In this document: positions 1-9,127 of the stretch, piece by piece | Numbering within the stretch: position 1 is the first letter of the stretch | Layout of the letters: the number at the start of each line of letters is the position of its first letter | Notes under the pieces: model-generated | What the model was told of the DNA's origin: nothing | The model's database searches: none | Seen by the model: the letters and a program-made list of their open reading frames with translations, nothing else | From: Caldicoprobacter guelmensis | GTDB lineage: Bacteria > Bacillota > Clostridia > Caldicoprobacterales > Caldicoprobacteraceae | Assembly (NCBI RefSeq): GCF_016908415.1 | Contig: NZ_JAFBDW010000003.1 | Location: forward strand, 62,001 to 126,000 | Direction of reading: 5' to 3' | Length of the DNA stretch: 64,000 bases | Made by a program: the position numbers and the translations under genes

Positions 1-427
1 GAATAGCCGTAACGTGTCCCGAAAACATCAAAGACAACACTACTATAGTAGATAAAGTCTTTGAGCCTGGGAATTTATACTTTGCCAACGGATAGGCTGC
101 TGCAGAAGCGAATATCACGTGCCCAGCAGTGCCTAATAAGGTAATAAAGATTGTGTTTGACAAATATCTAGAGAATGGTACCCACGAATTTCCAATCAAA
201 TACACTAGATCGTAAAAATTATCAAAAGTAGGGTTTCGTACAAAAAATCTGGGAGGAAACAAAAACAATTCGTCTAAAGGCTTAAAAGCATTGTTAATTG
301 TATATATCAATGGTAAAGCCATAAATGCACCAAACAATGCAAGGAGTACAAATAACATAAACGTAACAGCAAATGAACGATTTAGTTGCTTCTGATGACG
401 AAAAGCTGACATCCTCTTAATTGCCAT
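1..427 (-). CDS. Carbohydrate ABC transporter permease, MalG type (3' end beyond window)
   Basis: Inner-membrane permease subunit of a sugar ABC importer. The minus-strand frame opens with ATG at 427 and runs uninterrupted off the left edge, so about 142 N-terminal residues are visible. It starts MAIKRMSAFRHQKQLNRS, followed by a first membrane helix and the periplasmic stretch ending in FPPRF, an arrangement typical of MalG/LplC (binding-protein-dependent transport inner membrane component). A GGTGGGTG ribosome site precedes it and only 2 nt separate it from the stop of the upstream permease, so the two are co-translated. The EAA loop lies outside the window. The exact substrate cannot be told; a plant or host oligosaccharide is likely given the neighbouring hydrolases. 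Confidence 0.88.
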   Translation of the reverse strand, partial: MAIKRMSAFRHQKQLNRSFAVTFMLFVLLALFGAFMALPLIYTINNAFKPLDELFLFPPRFFVRNPTFDNFYDLVYLIGNSWVPFSRYLSNTIFITLLGTAGHVIFASAAAYPLAKYKFPGSKTLSTIVVLSLMFSGHVTAI

Positions 428-429
428 TT

Positions 430-1386
430 TCACCCACCTATCTTTCTTAGTAGTTTTTGCGTTAAAAGATTTGTACCCAGCATGATAATAAAAAGAACGG
501 TTGCTATTGCAGATGCATATCCCATCTCAAACCTGATTGAGCCGTAATCCATAAGGTGCGTTACAATCGTATGCCCAGCATAATTGACGCTTGGAAATCC
601 CGCTAATGCCACTGAAATATCTGCAACGGCCAAAGAACTGGTGATTTGCATTACGGCTCCAAACAACAGCTGCGGCCTCATTGAAGGCAATACAATATAC
701 CATAACTCTTGCCATCTATTTTTTATACCATCCACTGCACCAGCTTCAATCAAGCTCCTATCAAGTGTCTGTAAACCCGCTATAAAAGCAAGAAAACTCG
801 TTCCAAGACTCATCCACAGCTGCACAATGATTAGCACGCTTAAAATATATCTCTCATCTTTAAGCCATTGTATAGGTTCAAGAGTAAGCCCTAACCTCAT
901 CAGAAAGCCATTTATATAGCCGTACTTATCACCCGAAAATATAATTTGCCATATATAGTATACATTACCTGATATTGATGGAGCATAAAATACCAACGTC
1001 ATAAATGCACGAATCTTGGGCGGTAGTTCATTGATGATCCACGCAAATAAGAAACACGCAATGTAGCTTACAGGCCCTGTAATAATTGCGAAATAAAAAG
1101 TATTTCTTAGTGCTATCAGAAAAACATCATCGTTTAAAAATAAACGGGAGTAATTCTGCCATCCAATAAAACGAGGCGGTTCTAACATATTAAAATAAGT
1201 AAAACTTATTCCCAACGAAGCTAATACAGGCAACACAGTAAATATAAAGAAAATGATCATATATGGGGCCATTAATATATAATAATGTCTATTTCTGTAT
1301 ATCTCTCTCCTTAAAGCAACCCACTGAAAATGTTTCTCTAATTTTATAGGAGAAAAAAGCCTGGTTCCAACGCTTTCTGCACGCAA
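430..1386 (-). CDS. Carbohydrate ABC transporter permease, MalF/LplB type
   Basis: First permease of the same sugar importer, 318 residues and about six membrane helices. The cytoplasmic EAA-like loop (EAGAVDG...ELWYIVLPSMRP, around residues 211-235) that contacts the ATPase is clear. The frame is open further upstream to an ATG at 1452, but that would overlap the preceding gene by 47 bp and has no ribosome site. I chose the TTG at 1386 because AAAGGAAGGGAG lies just upstream, immediately after the preceding stop. No ATPase gene is visible nearby; such systems often share a common MsmX-type ATPase (family knowledge). Confidence 0.88.
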   Translation of the reverse strand: MRAESVGTRLFSPIKLEKHFQWVALRREIYRNRHYYILMAPYMIIFFIFTVLPVLASLGISFTYFNMLEPPRFIGWQNYSRLFLNDDVFLIALRNTFYFAIITGPVSYIACFLFAWIINELPPKIRAFMTLVFYAPSISGNVYYIWQIIFSGDKYGYINGFLMRLGLTLEPIQWLKDERYILSVLIIVQLWMSLGTSFLAFIAGLQTLDRSLIEAGAVDGIKNRWQELWYIVLPSMRPQLLFGAVMQITSSLAVADISVALAGFPSVNYAGHTIVTHLMDYGSIRFEMGYASAIATVLFIIMLGTNLLTQKLLRKIGG

Positions 1387-1405
1387 AAATCGCCACTCCC
1401 TTCCT

Positions 1406-4306
1406 TTAATACGGTAGATTAAACTCCTGCCGTTTAATCTTAATTTCGTCATTGATATAAATCACATGGTCCAATAGCGCTTCTCTGTAATTCTCGCCAC
1501 TATTCACTACTTTTCTGAAAGCATTATCAAGATGCCTTCCTGTGAAATAACCACCCGGCACCTGCGGAATCCCCCTGACCCATTTCCATTGTTCTTTTAG
1601 ATTTTGATAATCCTTAACAGGCCATGGCAGTTCCTCCAATGCTTCAACGTTTGCTGTGGGATAACGCGCAGCTTCTCCCATCAGCGCTTCCATCTCTCTA
1701 CCAAAACGAACCTGCGTTTCTTTATCAGTCCACCACTTCATGAATTCCCATGCTGCTTCTTTATCCTTTGTATTTTTTATCATTACTATAGCAGACGTTG
1801 AACTTGCTACATCATGTCTTACGGTTCCATCTGATTGCACTGTACCAGGTACAACTGTAAAATCCCATAAACCTTTAATTTCTGGAGCAAACACTACTAA
1901 TGTATTGTAAGTATTGTAAGGTGCTATCCCAATAGGAATTTCACCAGTCCTAAATCGGTTAACAAAATCGGCTTGTAATGGCAATTTATAGTTTGTGTAA
2001 AACTGCGTCCATCTTCTAAATACGTCAATTGCGATTTCAGAATCCAGGGCACTTCTCTTTCCACCATCAGCGTAAAACTCGCCCCCATTTTGATACAACA
2101 ATATTGCATAAGCCGACATATCAACTGGCAGATAAAAATCCAGATTATGCTTTTTCAGTACAGCAATCATGTAATAAACCTCATCCCATGTTTTAGGAGG
2201 TTCCAAGTCTAACTCTTCAAGAATATCTTTTCTGTAGAATAACACCGGAAATACCTGTTGCTCAGGTAAGCCATACACTCCTCCTTCATATCTATAGGGC
2301 AGTAGTGCACTTTCATGAAATCGACTTGCCACTTCTTCAAAATCCTCAAATTGTGTTAAATCTACTACCGCATTTCTCATACCATAATTAACCGGTATGT
2401 CCTCACCAACCTGCATTGCCACATCCGGCCCTTGGCCTGCTAATGTGGCTGGCAACAAGATGTTACTAGGCACTAACCTCAATTTTACCGAGATATTTTT
2501 TTCTGGTGTAAATGTATCGTCAATCATCGCTTTTATCGTCTGAGCCTGATCACGACCGGTTGTGATCCATACTGTAATGGATCTATCAGTTTCTCCAACG
2601 TTGCCAACAATAGAATAATCCTCAACATATGATGCAAAATACGAACCTATTTCATGTTTTAGCCTCTGCCAGAAACTTGCTTCTGCATTTGGAAGTTTTT
2701 GACCTGGTGAGAACACAATCAAGTAATCAAGAGTCAACGGTTGCTCTTTGACAGTAAGAAGCCATGTCCCCAACGCACCTACATTTACTTTAAAAGTATC
2801 CAACCTCCGCGGCAAAGTCTCAGGTCGCTTGACTATGTCCTGTAATTGAGTTACAAGGTTATAAAGAGGCACAACTTTATCACTTTTTTCACCGGTCAAT
2901 TGCAACAAATAGTCTGCTACTTTTTGAATTATTTCAGCTTGTTCACTTAATGTTTCTAACAAATTAGGTATCCGCTTTTCTAACTGATAATCACGGTATG
3001 GGTCAGGATTGGTTGATGTAATCATGACAACCTTTCTATACACTTCATTTAACTTTAACACGCTGTTTTCTATTATTTTGATAAGCGGCGCTATATCCCC
3101 CAATGTAACGATTAAACGTATTCGATGAGTTCCTTTTGTAAGGTAAAACAAATAAGGCTCCTCATCACCCAGCACATCCATTTGCCATTGGCGATTAAAA
3201 TTGAATCGAATCCGTTTCATTTCCTCAAATGGATATTTACCATCTATCATGAGGCTACGGGTGGCATATATTCCACGAAGCTGATCCTGTTTGCGCTTTA
3301 ATGCAATACAATACAAGCCATCCTCCGGAACCTCAACTTTCCACTCTATCCACTGTCCAGGTAACCTCCAGTTATAACCTCCAATTGCATTCATTCTGAT
3401 CTTAGACACATGATAAGGGATGACTGAAGGACTAGACCTATCTGATATAGGATAAAGCGTTGGTGAAGATTTAGCGATTGCTGACTCTGCTTGAACCATT
3501 ATTAAATGATTCTGCGTAGGCTTTAATCCTTCCTCTTCATAAGTCTTTTTAACTTGCTCATAAGTTTTTATTTGTTCTTCTCTATACAACTCAATATAGT
3601 CTATAGCCATAGGCTCCCTTAGAGAGACTAAGGAAATAATTTGATCTCCTTTATCAAAATAGAACAAATATGGCTCCTCATAGTAACTCGTTTTGTCCAC
3701 TATTGGCGCTAATATCCATGTCGGCTTTTCAACTTGAAGTGGGCGTAAGTCGTTTCCTCTGTCATCTCTCTTGATTTCCGCATCACGATTGCCCCATACT
3801 CGATCAAACAATACTAACTCTGCCTCTTTGAATGGTGTCTTACCATTAATTAATATTGCCCTCTCTATAGCCGCACTCTTCCCCTCAACCGGGAAATAAT
3901 GAATGCGTATATTATACAGCCCTGCTTCTTCAATTCTTATCTTCCAACTAATAGTACCACTCTCGGGAGTCAAAACAGCTTCTTCATTAAGCCCCATATA
4001 ATTATCTACAATTTCAAAATTGCCACCCTTTGTTTCTATATATTCCTCTCCTTCAATTCTTATAGTGCGATTCGGTCTATTAGAATTAGAATATGTTTTC
4101 AAATATTGATCGTAGTCATTTTCATCAGAGTATTCGGAAATTGCCTGCAACAAATCAGACAACCGTACCCTCTCAGAGTCGTCTGCTTTTACTACTGACA
4201 GCATATTAACCTTCTTGGCTAACGTTAAATTAGGTAAACACAACGTTAAAACCATTATCGCGAGCACAACCAATATTATTGTGGTTTTTTTCTTTGCAAT
4301 GTTCAT
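1406..4306 (-). CDS. Very large extracellular solute-binding protein with N-terminal carbohydrate-binding-like domains
   Basis: 966 residues, roughly twice the length of an ordinary sugar-binding protein. A signal peptide (MNIAKKKTTIILVVL..., residues 1-31) is followed by two related beta-sandwich-like segments (about 70-245 and 265-420). Each ends in a 'YLFY..KG...I.L' pattern, as in CBM-like domains. An alpha-helical linker follows, then a type-1 ABC solute-binding domain from about residue 530 to the end. The start at 4306 is chosen for its GAGGTGAT ribosome site and the signal peptide; the upstream ATG at 4345 has neither. It lies directly upstream of the permeases and shares their operon. 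Ligand unknown; the appended modules suggest capture of polymeric or branched glycans (inference). Confidence 0.85.
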   Translation of the reverse strand: MNIAKKKTTIILVVLAIMVLTLCLPNLTLAKKVNMLSVVKADDSERVRLSDLLQAISEYSDENDYDQYLKTYSNSNRPNRTIRIEGEEYIETKGGNFEIVDNYMGLNEEAVLTPESGTISWKIRIEEAGLYNIRIHYFPVEGKSAAIERAILINGKTPFKEAELVLFDRVWGNRDAEIKRDDRGNDLRPLQVEKPTWILAPIVDKTSYYEEPYLFYFDKGDQIISLVSLREPMAIDYIELYREEQIKTYEQVKKTYEEEGLKPTQNHLIMVQAESAIAKSSPTLYPISDRSSPSVIPYHVSKIRMNAIGGYNWRLPGQWIEWKVEVPEDGLYCIALKRKQDQLRGIYATRSLMIDGKYPFEEMKRIRFNFNRQWQMDVLGDEEPYLFYLTKGTHRIRLIVTLGDIAPLIKIIENSVLKLNEVYRKVVMITSTNPDPYRDYQLEKRIPNLLETLSEQAEIIQKVADYLLQLTGEKSDKVVPLYNLVTQLQDIVKRPETLPRRLDTFKVNVGALGTWLLTVKEQPLTLDYLIVFSPGQKLPNAEASFWQRLKHEIGSYFASYVEDYSIVGNVGETDRSITVWITTGRDQAQTIKAMIDDTFTPEKNISVKLRLVPSNILLPATLAGQGPDVAMQVGEDIPVNYGMRNAVVDLTQFEDFEEVASRFHESALLPYRYEGGVYGLPEQQVFPVLFYRKDILEELDLEPPKTWDEVYYMIAVLKKHNLDFYLPVDMSAYAILLYQNGGEFYADGGKRSALDSEIAIDVFRRWTQFYTNYKLPLQADFVNRFRTGEIPIGIAPYNTYNTLVVFAPEIKGLWDFTVVPGTVQSDGTVRHDVASSTSAIVMIKNTKDKEAAWEFMKWWTDKETQVRFGREMEALMGEAARYPTANVEALEELPWPVKDYQNLKEQWKWVRGIPQVPGGYFTGRHLDNAFRKVVNSGENYREALLDHVIYINDEIKIKRQEFNLPY

Positions 4307-4378
4307 CTCATCACCTCGCCTACAGTCAACAGTGCTTCCTTTCACATTTTCAAATATAATTATTAAAATTGAGTAAAT

Positions 4379-4415
4379 AGTCGGCCCCCTGGAAATATTC
4401 CAACGGGGACCGACT
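4379..4415 (-). terminator. Intercistronic hairpin
   Basis: AGTCGG..CCCC pairs with GGGG..CCGACT and encloses an inner TGGAA/TTCCA stem. It lies between the two binding-protein genes. The T-run after it on the minus strand is poor (ATTTACTC), so it is better read as an attenuator or RNA-stabilising hairpin than as a full terminator. Confidence 0.5.
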
Positions 4416-4452
4416 TTTCAATTATGACTTCTAATAATAACACTTTCAATTT

Positions 4453-5808
4453 TTACTTCTTCCACACTTCATCAATTGCAGCCTGGAATGGTGCCTTGTA
4501 TTTCTCAATTAACGTAGATACCGAGACTCCGCTGGTCAGTTCTCCAAGGAAGTCCCAGTAAGGTAGAGATGGATATGAAGCGCGGTCAGTAATTCTCATA
4601 CCCGCCGCAGCCATCCTGAGATTGTTTATATCTGCTTCATCTTCAAAAAGGCTCTCATACCAATTTTGATTGGGATACTCTTCACGGAGTTCGTCAGGAA
4701 TGTCATAAATCTTCTCCCAAATATACACCAATTCCCGAGCATTGGATACTGCCTTAGGGATTGCTATGGCTTGAACGAGTGGTTCACAAGCATGGTAACC
4801 ACTTGCACTTGGCCCTTTAGGGAACGGCAGAAAACCAAGCTCATAATCTGGCATATCATTCTTAAGCCCACCTATCTCCCAGTCAGCCCCAGCGTACATC
4901 AGAGTATTACCTTGCACAAAGAAATTCCGTGGTTCTCTCCAATCTCCACCTTCCGAAGGCCTGGGAACGCCTTCTGTATGAAGCCGCGAAATGAAGTTCA
5001 GAGCTTCAATTACCCTTGGGTCATCAAGATTTTGTTTGTCTCCAGCTACTAAGTCCGTTTCATTGGCAGCCAGAGCTTGTTCAAGGAATCCACCTGATGC
5101 AAGTCCCCAGGTGTCTATCTTACCATCATTGTCTGTATCTCGATTGGCTGATTTTGCTACCTCGATAAACGTATCCCATGTCCATTTATCTTCATCTACA
5201 TATTGCTGAAGTGGCTTTAATCCCAATTTCTTCATTAAAGTCTTATTATAGATAATACCTGTCGCCATGTCTGCAGCATTCGAAAAAGCATAACCTTTGC
5301 CCTTGTATTGGAAAAATTCTTTGGTGTATTTTTGATTAAACACCCTATCATTTTTAATCCATTCTTCCTCTATTGGCCAGAAGAAATCCTGTTTTACCAG
5401 CGTTGGAATCATGAAAGACTTTCCTATTCGGACAATATCGCCAATTGGCTGACCTGCCATTAAAGAAGCAATCAATTTGTCATGATATTCACCGTAATCA
5501 ATTGCCTGATATTCAATTTTAAAGTTGTGCTTTTTCATTAAAGCCTCTAAATTTTCTCTCCTTTTTACACTAGCAGGGTCTTCGCCTGTAATTGACATAT
5601 CCCACCATGCTACAACTTTAATGGTCCGCCCACCTAGGTCAAAATCCATTTCAGGTGTTGCTTTTGATTCTTCAACCGGCTTTTCTTCGGTTGGTTTTTC
5701 TTCCGCCGGCTTTTCTTCAGTTGGCTTTTCTTCTGCCGGCTTTTCTGTTACCTCGTCCTTGACTGTACTGCTCTCCTCGTATAATAGTGTTTGTAAACAA
5801 CAAATCAA
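4453..5808 (-). CDS. Extracellular sugar-binding protein, 5'-truncated (lost lipoprotein signal)
   Basis: About 440 residues of a family-1 ABC solute-binding protein, from 'DLGGRTIKVVAWWDMSITGEDP' to 'AIDEVWKK'. It is preceded by a Glu/Lys/Pro/Thr linker with repeated EEKPTEEKPAEEKP units, which in such proteins follows the lipid-attached cysteine. Here the expected signal peptide and lipobox are missing. The reading frame begins MICCLQTLLYEES, has no ribosome site, and passes straight into the left end of an IS110 element. The body of the gene is intact. Inference: insertion and/or deletion at the IS removed promoter, start and signal, so the product is probably not exported, or is a pseudogene unless transcribed from the IS. 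Confidence 0.75.
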   Translation of the reverse strand: MICCLQTLLYEESSTVKDEVTEKPAEEKPTEEKPAEEKPTEEKPVEESKATPEMDFDLGGRTIKVVAWWDMSITGEDPASVKRRENLEALMKKHNFKIEYQAIDYGEYHDKLIASLMAGQPIGDIVRIGKSFMIPTLVKQDFFWPIEEEWIKNDRVFNQKYTKEFFQYKGKGYAFSNAADMATGIIYNKTLMKKLGLKPLQQYVDEDKWTWDTFIEVAKSANRDTDNDGKIDTWGLASGGFLEQALAANETDLVAGDKQNLDDPRVIEALNFISRLHTEGVPRPSEGGDWREPRNFFVQGNTLMYAGADWEIGGLKNDMPDYELGFLPFPKGPSASGYHACEPLVQAIAIPKAVSNARELVYIWEKIYDIPDELREEYPNQNWYESLFEDEADINNLRMAAAGMRITDRASYPSLPYWDFLGELTSGVSVSTLIEKYKAPFQAAIDEVWKK

Positions 5809-5825
5809 TTAGCTTTTAGGCCATT

Positions 5826-6160
5826 TATTTTACCAGTTATTAACTGGTAATTAACCCACCATATCTTATTCCCCATTCAAAGCTCGCTGCAAGCTTTTGA
5901 ATGGCACCTCAACCCTAATCCATATACTCACCAATCACAAACGGTGGTATATGGCGCCGTCTCCCATAGACGGCAAAAAAACTCTTTACTTTTGGGATAA
6001 CCTGTAGCATGATTATCTGGTAAAGATATCTGGGACAGGCTTTGCCTCCCTTGCAGCTCGACTGCTCAAGAAAGTATGGTCCCTACACCAGGTTTGCCGT
6101 TTCTAACTCGAATTCTGCTTTGTCGTAGTACAGGTTCTCGGCAGCAGGAGACTAAAGCCT
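5826..6160 (+). ncRNA. Candidate IS110 bridge RNA (seekRNA) region
   Basis: The long untranslated 5' end of the element holds several strong hairpins: a near-perfect palindrome at 5830-5850, a stem pairing 5874-5884 with 5892-5903, and GCCGTCT/AGACGGC at 5951-5969. In IS110 (as opposed to IS1111) elements the bridge RNA that pairs with donor and target DNA is encoded in the end upstream of the transposase (established for IS621). The position fits; the actual guide loops were not identified. Confidence 0.4.
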
Positions 6161-6265
6161 GTATTGCTAAGAGCTAATACCGCGAGGCTGTTATATAACC
6201 TGGTTGCTAGGGTTATCCCAAATATCCTTTACCTTGTCACTCCCCCCAGAAAGGAGGTGTTAAAT

Positions 6266-7525
6266 GTGAATAAGCTCTTTGTAGGCCTTGACCTCAGCCT
6301 TAAGGATTACAAGGTATCTATCATCGACCAGAATGGGGTTGAAGTCGTCAAACCTTTCTCAGTCACCAATGACCAAGTTGGGGCTGATATCCTTATAGAT
6401 ACTATACTCAGGTGCTGTAAGGCTTTAGCTGTTGATACCCTGTTCATCGGCCTTGAATCTACTTCAGTGTATGGCTGGCATATACAGCATCTATTGGCTG
6501 ATTCCCCACAGCTTAAGCCTTATCACCCTCACATTATTTGCTTTAACCCCAAACTCATTGAAAACTTCAAAAAGTCCCTGGGCAATCTCCCTAAAAATGA
6601 TTGGGTGGATGCCAACACCATCGCAGAAAGACTTCGTTTCGGTAGGCTACCCAAGTCGTGCCCTGTGGATTTTAGATACCTTGCTCTCCAAAGGCTTACT
6701 CGCTACAGGTATCACCTTGTGGAAAACCTGGCTCGGGAAAAATCCTACTACCTGAGCAATCTGTTTCTTAAATTCAGTGCTATATGCCAGGACAAGGTTT
6801 TCTCTAACAACTTCGGGGCCTCCGCTACAGAACTGTTCCATGAGTTTCTTACCGTAGAGGATATTGCGACTCGATCGCTTGATGAACTCATTGATTTTAT
6901 TATGGAACATGGCAAAAAGCATTTTGAATGTCCACTGGCCACCGCTAAAGCCTTAAAAGAGGCAGCTGCAAAATCTTACAGGCTTAACGCTTCTGTGGAT
7001 AACTCACTAAGCTTTGTGCTTAAATCCTGCCTTGAAAACGTAAAGGCTCTGGAAAAGCAAATCAAAGCTGTGGATAAAGCCATTGAAAAGGAGCTGCCCC
7101 TTTTTAAAAACGAGTTCCTGTGCTTAACTTCAGTCAAAGGTATTGGTCCCGTCCTGGCTGCTGGCCTTATATCTGAAATAGGGGGCATTTCTCGCTTCGA
7201 GAACGATAACGCTTTGGCCAAATTTGCAGGTCTGTATTGGTCTGAATACCAGTCTGGAGACTTTACTGCTGATGATACTTTTATCAGAAAGACTGGGAAC
7301 CACTACCTCAGATACTACTTCATACAGGCCGCAGAACAGCTCAGGAAGTATTTACCCGAATTTGCTGACTATTACTCTCGCAAGTACAACGAAAGCAAGA
7401 CCCATCATCATAAGAGGGCTTTGGTGCTTACAGCCCGTAAGGCGGTAAGGTTAGTCTTCGCTCTGCTGCGCGATGAAAAACTTTACAATCCATCCGCCAG
7501 GAAAGGAGATGTTAGTTTAAACTAA
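6266..7525 (+). CDS. IS110-family DEDD transposase/recombinase
   Basis: 419 residues. The N-terminal DEDD RuvC-like domain shows GLDLSLKDYKVSIID, the acidic IGLESTSVYG, and NDWVDANTIAERL. The C-terminal Transposase_20 domain shows SVKGIGPVLAAGLISEIGG and the QSG motif with the presumed catalytic serine at about residue 330. The frame is open upstream to 6164, but the GTG at 6266 has a textbook AAAGGAGGTG ribosome site and gives the canonical IS110 N-terminus (MNKLFVGLDLS). No frameshift is seen, so it is probably active. It performs RNA-guided strand exchange with its bridge RNA (family knowledge). Confidence 0.93.
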   Translation: MNKLFVGLDLSLKDYKVSIIDQNGVEVVKPFSVTNDQVGADILIDTILRCCKALAVDTLFIGLESTSVYGWHIQHLLADSPQLKPYHPHIICFNPKLIENFKKSLGNLPKNDWVDANTIAERLRFGRLPKSCPVDFRYLALQRLTRYRYHLVENLAREKSYYLSNLFLKFSAICQDKVFSNNFGASATELFHEFLTVEDIATRSLDELIDFIMEHGKKHFECPLATAKALKEAAAKSYRLNASVDNSLSFVLKSCLENVKALEKQIKAVDKAIEKELPLFKNEFLCLTSVKGIGPVLAAGLISEIGGISRFENDNALAKFAGLYWSEYQSGDFTADDTFIRKTGNHYLRYYFIQAAEQLRKYLPEFADYYSRKYNESKTHHHKRALVLTARKAVRLVFALLRDEKLYNPSARKGDVSLN

Positions 7526-7657
7526 AACCGACTTCCTAATTTACATTTATGTTAATTATTACCATCTCCTTTGGATGATGGTTAGCTTTGCTATGCCCTT
7601 TTTTAGGTTTAAATCGCTAAAAAATTTTCAACTTTTTTTGAATCCCCCCTTGACATA

Positions 7658-9127
7658 TTACCGAATTACTTTATAAATTCCTGCATCCGTGATAGTCATA
7701 TTCCATGTGTCAATAATTTCCACTTTATATTTTGTATTGTCATCAAAATAAAATCTTCTAAAACTAGGACGATTAAAACCGTAATATATTAAATAGTATT
7801 CACCCATGTTCAACGGCGTATCAGGTACGGCAACGACTTCATCCCATGATAATCTATGTGGCCTTAGACCATGTCCAGGTGTCTCACATAGGATTTTATA
7901 TAGAAACTTTAAACGCTCAGCACTTTCTCCACGAAGTTTGCCGCCATGACTCCACCATAAAATATTTTCTGGATTAACAAAAGTTTCTCCATGGGTAGCA
8001 TAACCGCCACGACATACAGCCTCCCAAAAACGCCTCACTACCTCCTGTCCTGTAAGGTTACCCCATCCTTGATCAATATCTCCTTCATAACCTAGTTCAT
8101 CAAATATAACTGGTTTTTTAAATCGTGTTCTCCATTCATCAACATACTCAGTAGTTTTATATACATCAATTCTTTGAATACTACAATGTGTGACCCAAGG
8201 CCTTGAAAAATCATAAAGTGCCATACAATTATGTATAGATCTCAAATGATTATACGGATCTTTTTCGCAAATTATAGAAGCAAATCGTTCCCAATCTTGT
8301 AAAGTTTTAGTTTTAAGTAAATCATATTCATTTGCAAGTGACCACCATACATTTCTATAAGCAGCAAAACGAGCAATAACATAATTTAAATATAAATCAT
8401 CTTCTTCCTTACTCATCTTACTGAAACCCCATCGATCGTATGGATGCCAAAGTATTAAATCTGCTTCGATTCCCAAATCCATTAAATCTTGAATACGCTT
8501 TTCTATCAATTGGAAATGTTTGGGATTAAAACGCTTAAAATCCCAACTATTACCTTTAAATTCCTGTGAAAAGCTAAAATTTTCTTCATTTAAAAAAGAA
8601 CTATCACATGGAGTTCCTTCATAGGGATATGTTAACGGCTCATTTAAGTTATAGAGATAATGTTTTGGAAATATACAAAAACGAACTTTATTAAATACGC
8701 TGTCTTTAAGCGTTTCTAAAGTCTTTTCTTGTAATTCCATTTTTTGGTGTACCCAAGCATAACATGTGGTACCAATTGGATAATACGGTGTACCATCTTC
8801 ATAAGCAAAATGATAAGTATTTGCTACTCTTACAGGACCATGATTATTTTTTGATGCTGGAGTAACCGTAAACTCGCCTTCATATACTTTATCAGAAAAA
8901 TTTACTTCAACGGCAAATCTATATTTCCCTTCAAAAGAAGGCATAAATCGAACTTTATATATACCATCACCGTCATAAAAACCCTCCACAGTTTTTGTTT
9001 CATTTTTACTATGAAATGTTCCTCTCATCTTATAATCTATAAAAGGATTTCCATCAGAAGGCCCCTTTACAGTTACTTCAAAGACACACCACTTCTCAAC
9101 TGTTTTAGGATAAATAAATTTAGACAT
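7658..9127 (-). CDS. DUF5060/DUF5605-type glycoside hydrolase-like protein
   Basis: 489-residue protein with no signal peptide, so intracellular. An N-terminal beta-sandwich (about 1-95, DUF5060-like) precedes a TIM-barrel-like domain similar to the DUF4038/DUF5605 (apiosidase-like) group. Candidate catalytic acids are Glu267 in WWSLANEYD and Glu344 in PVIFDELGYEGD, in the order acid/base then nucleophile found in clan GH-A enzymes. Start uncertain: GTG 9139, ATG 9136 and ATG 9127 are all in frame behind GGAGGAG, and 9127 has the most workable spacing. It may trim oligosaccharides imported by the ABC system left of the IS element. Specific substrate unknown. Confidence 0.75.
   Translation of the reverse strand: MSKFIYPKTVEKWCVFEVTVKGPSDGNPFIDYKMRGTFHSKNETKTVEGFYDGDGIYKVRFMPSFEGKYRFAVEVNFSDKVYEGEFTVTPASKNNHGPVRVANTYHFAYEDGTPYYPIGTTCYAWVHQKMELQEKTLETLKDSVFNKVRFCIFPKHYLYNLNEPLTYPYEGTPCDSSFLNEENFSFSQEFKGNSWDFKRFNPKHFQLIEKRIQDLMDLGIEADLILWHPYDRWGFSKMSKEEDDLYLNYVIARFAAYRNVWWSLANEYDLLKTKTLQDWERFASIICEKDPYNHLRSIHNCMALYDFSRPWVTHCSIQRIDVYKTTEYVDEWRTRFKKPVIFDELGYEGDIDQGWGNLTGQEVVRRFWEAVCRGGYATHGETFVNPENILWWSHGGKLRGESAERLKFLYKILCETPGHGLRPHRLSWDEVVAVPDTPLNMGEYYLIYYGFNRPSFRRFYFDDNTKYKVEIIDTWNMTITDAGIYKVIR

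Larger units (their letters stand above)
5800..7640 (+). mobile_element. IS110-family insertion sequence (boundaries approximate)
   Basis: Comprises one transposase gene, about 460 bp of non-coding DNA upstream and about 115 bp downstream. IS110 elements lack obvious terminal inverted repeats and target duplications, so the ends cannot be fixed by eye. The left limit is set where the truncated binding-protein frame loses family similarity, the right limit just before the hydrolase gene. Only this copy is seen in the window. Confidence 0.7.

Noticed and set aside
1387..1452. N-terminal extension of the MalF-type permease to ATG 1452
   Set aside because: Would overlap the upstream gene by 47 bp without a ribosome site; TTG 1386 has AAAGGAAGGGAG directly upstream.
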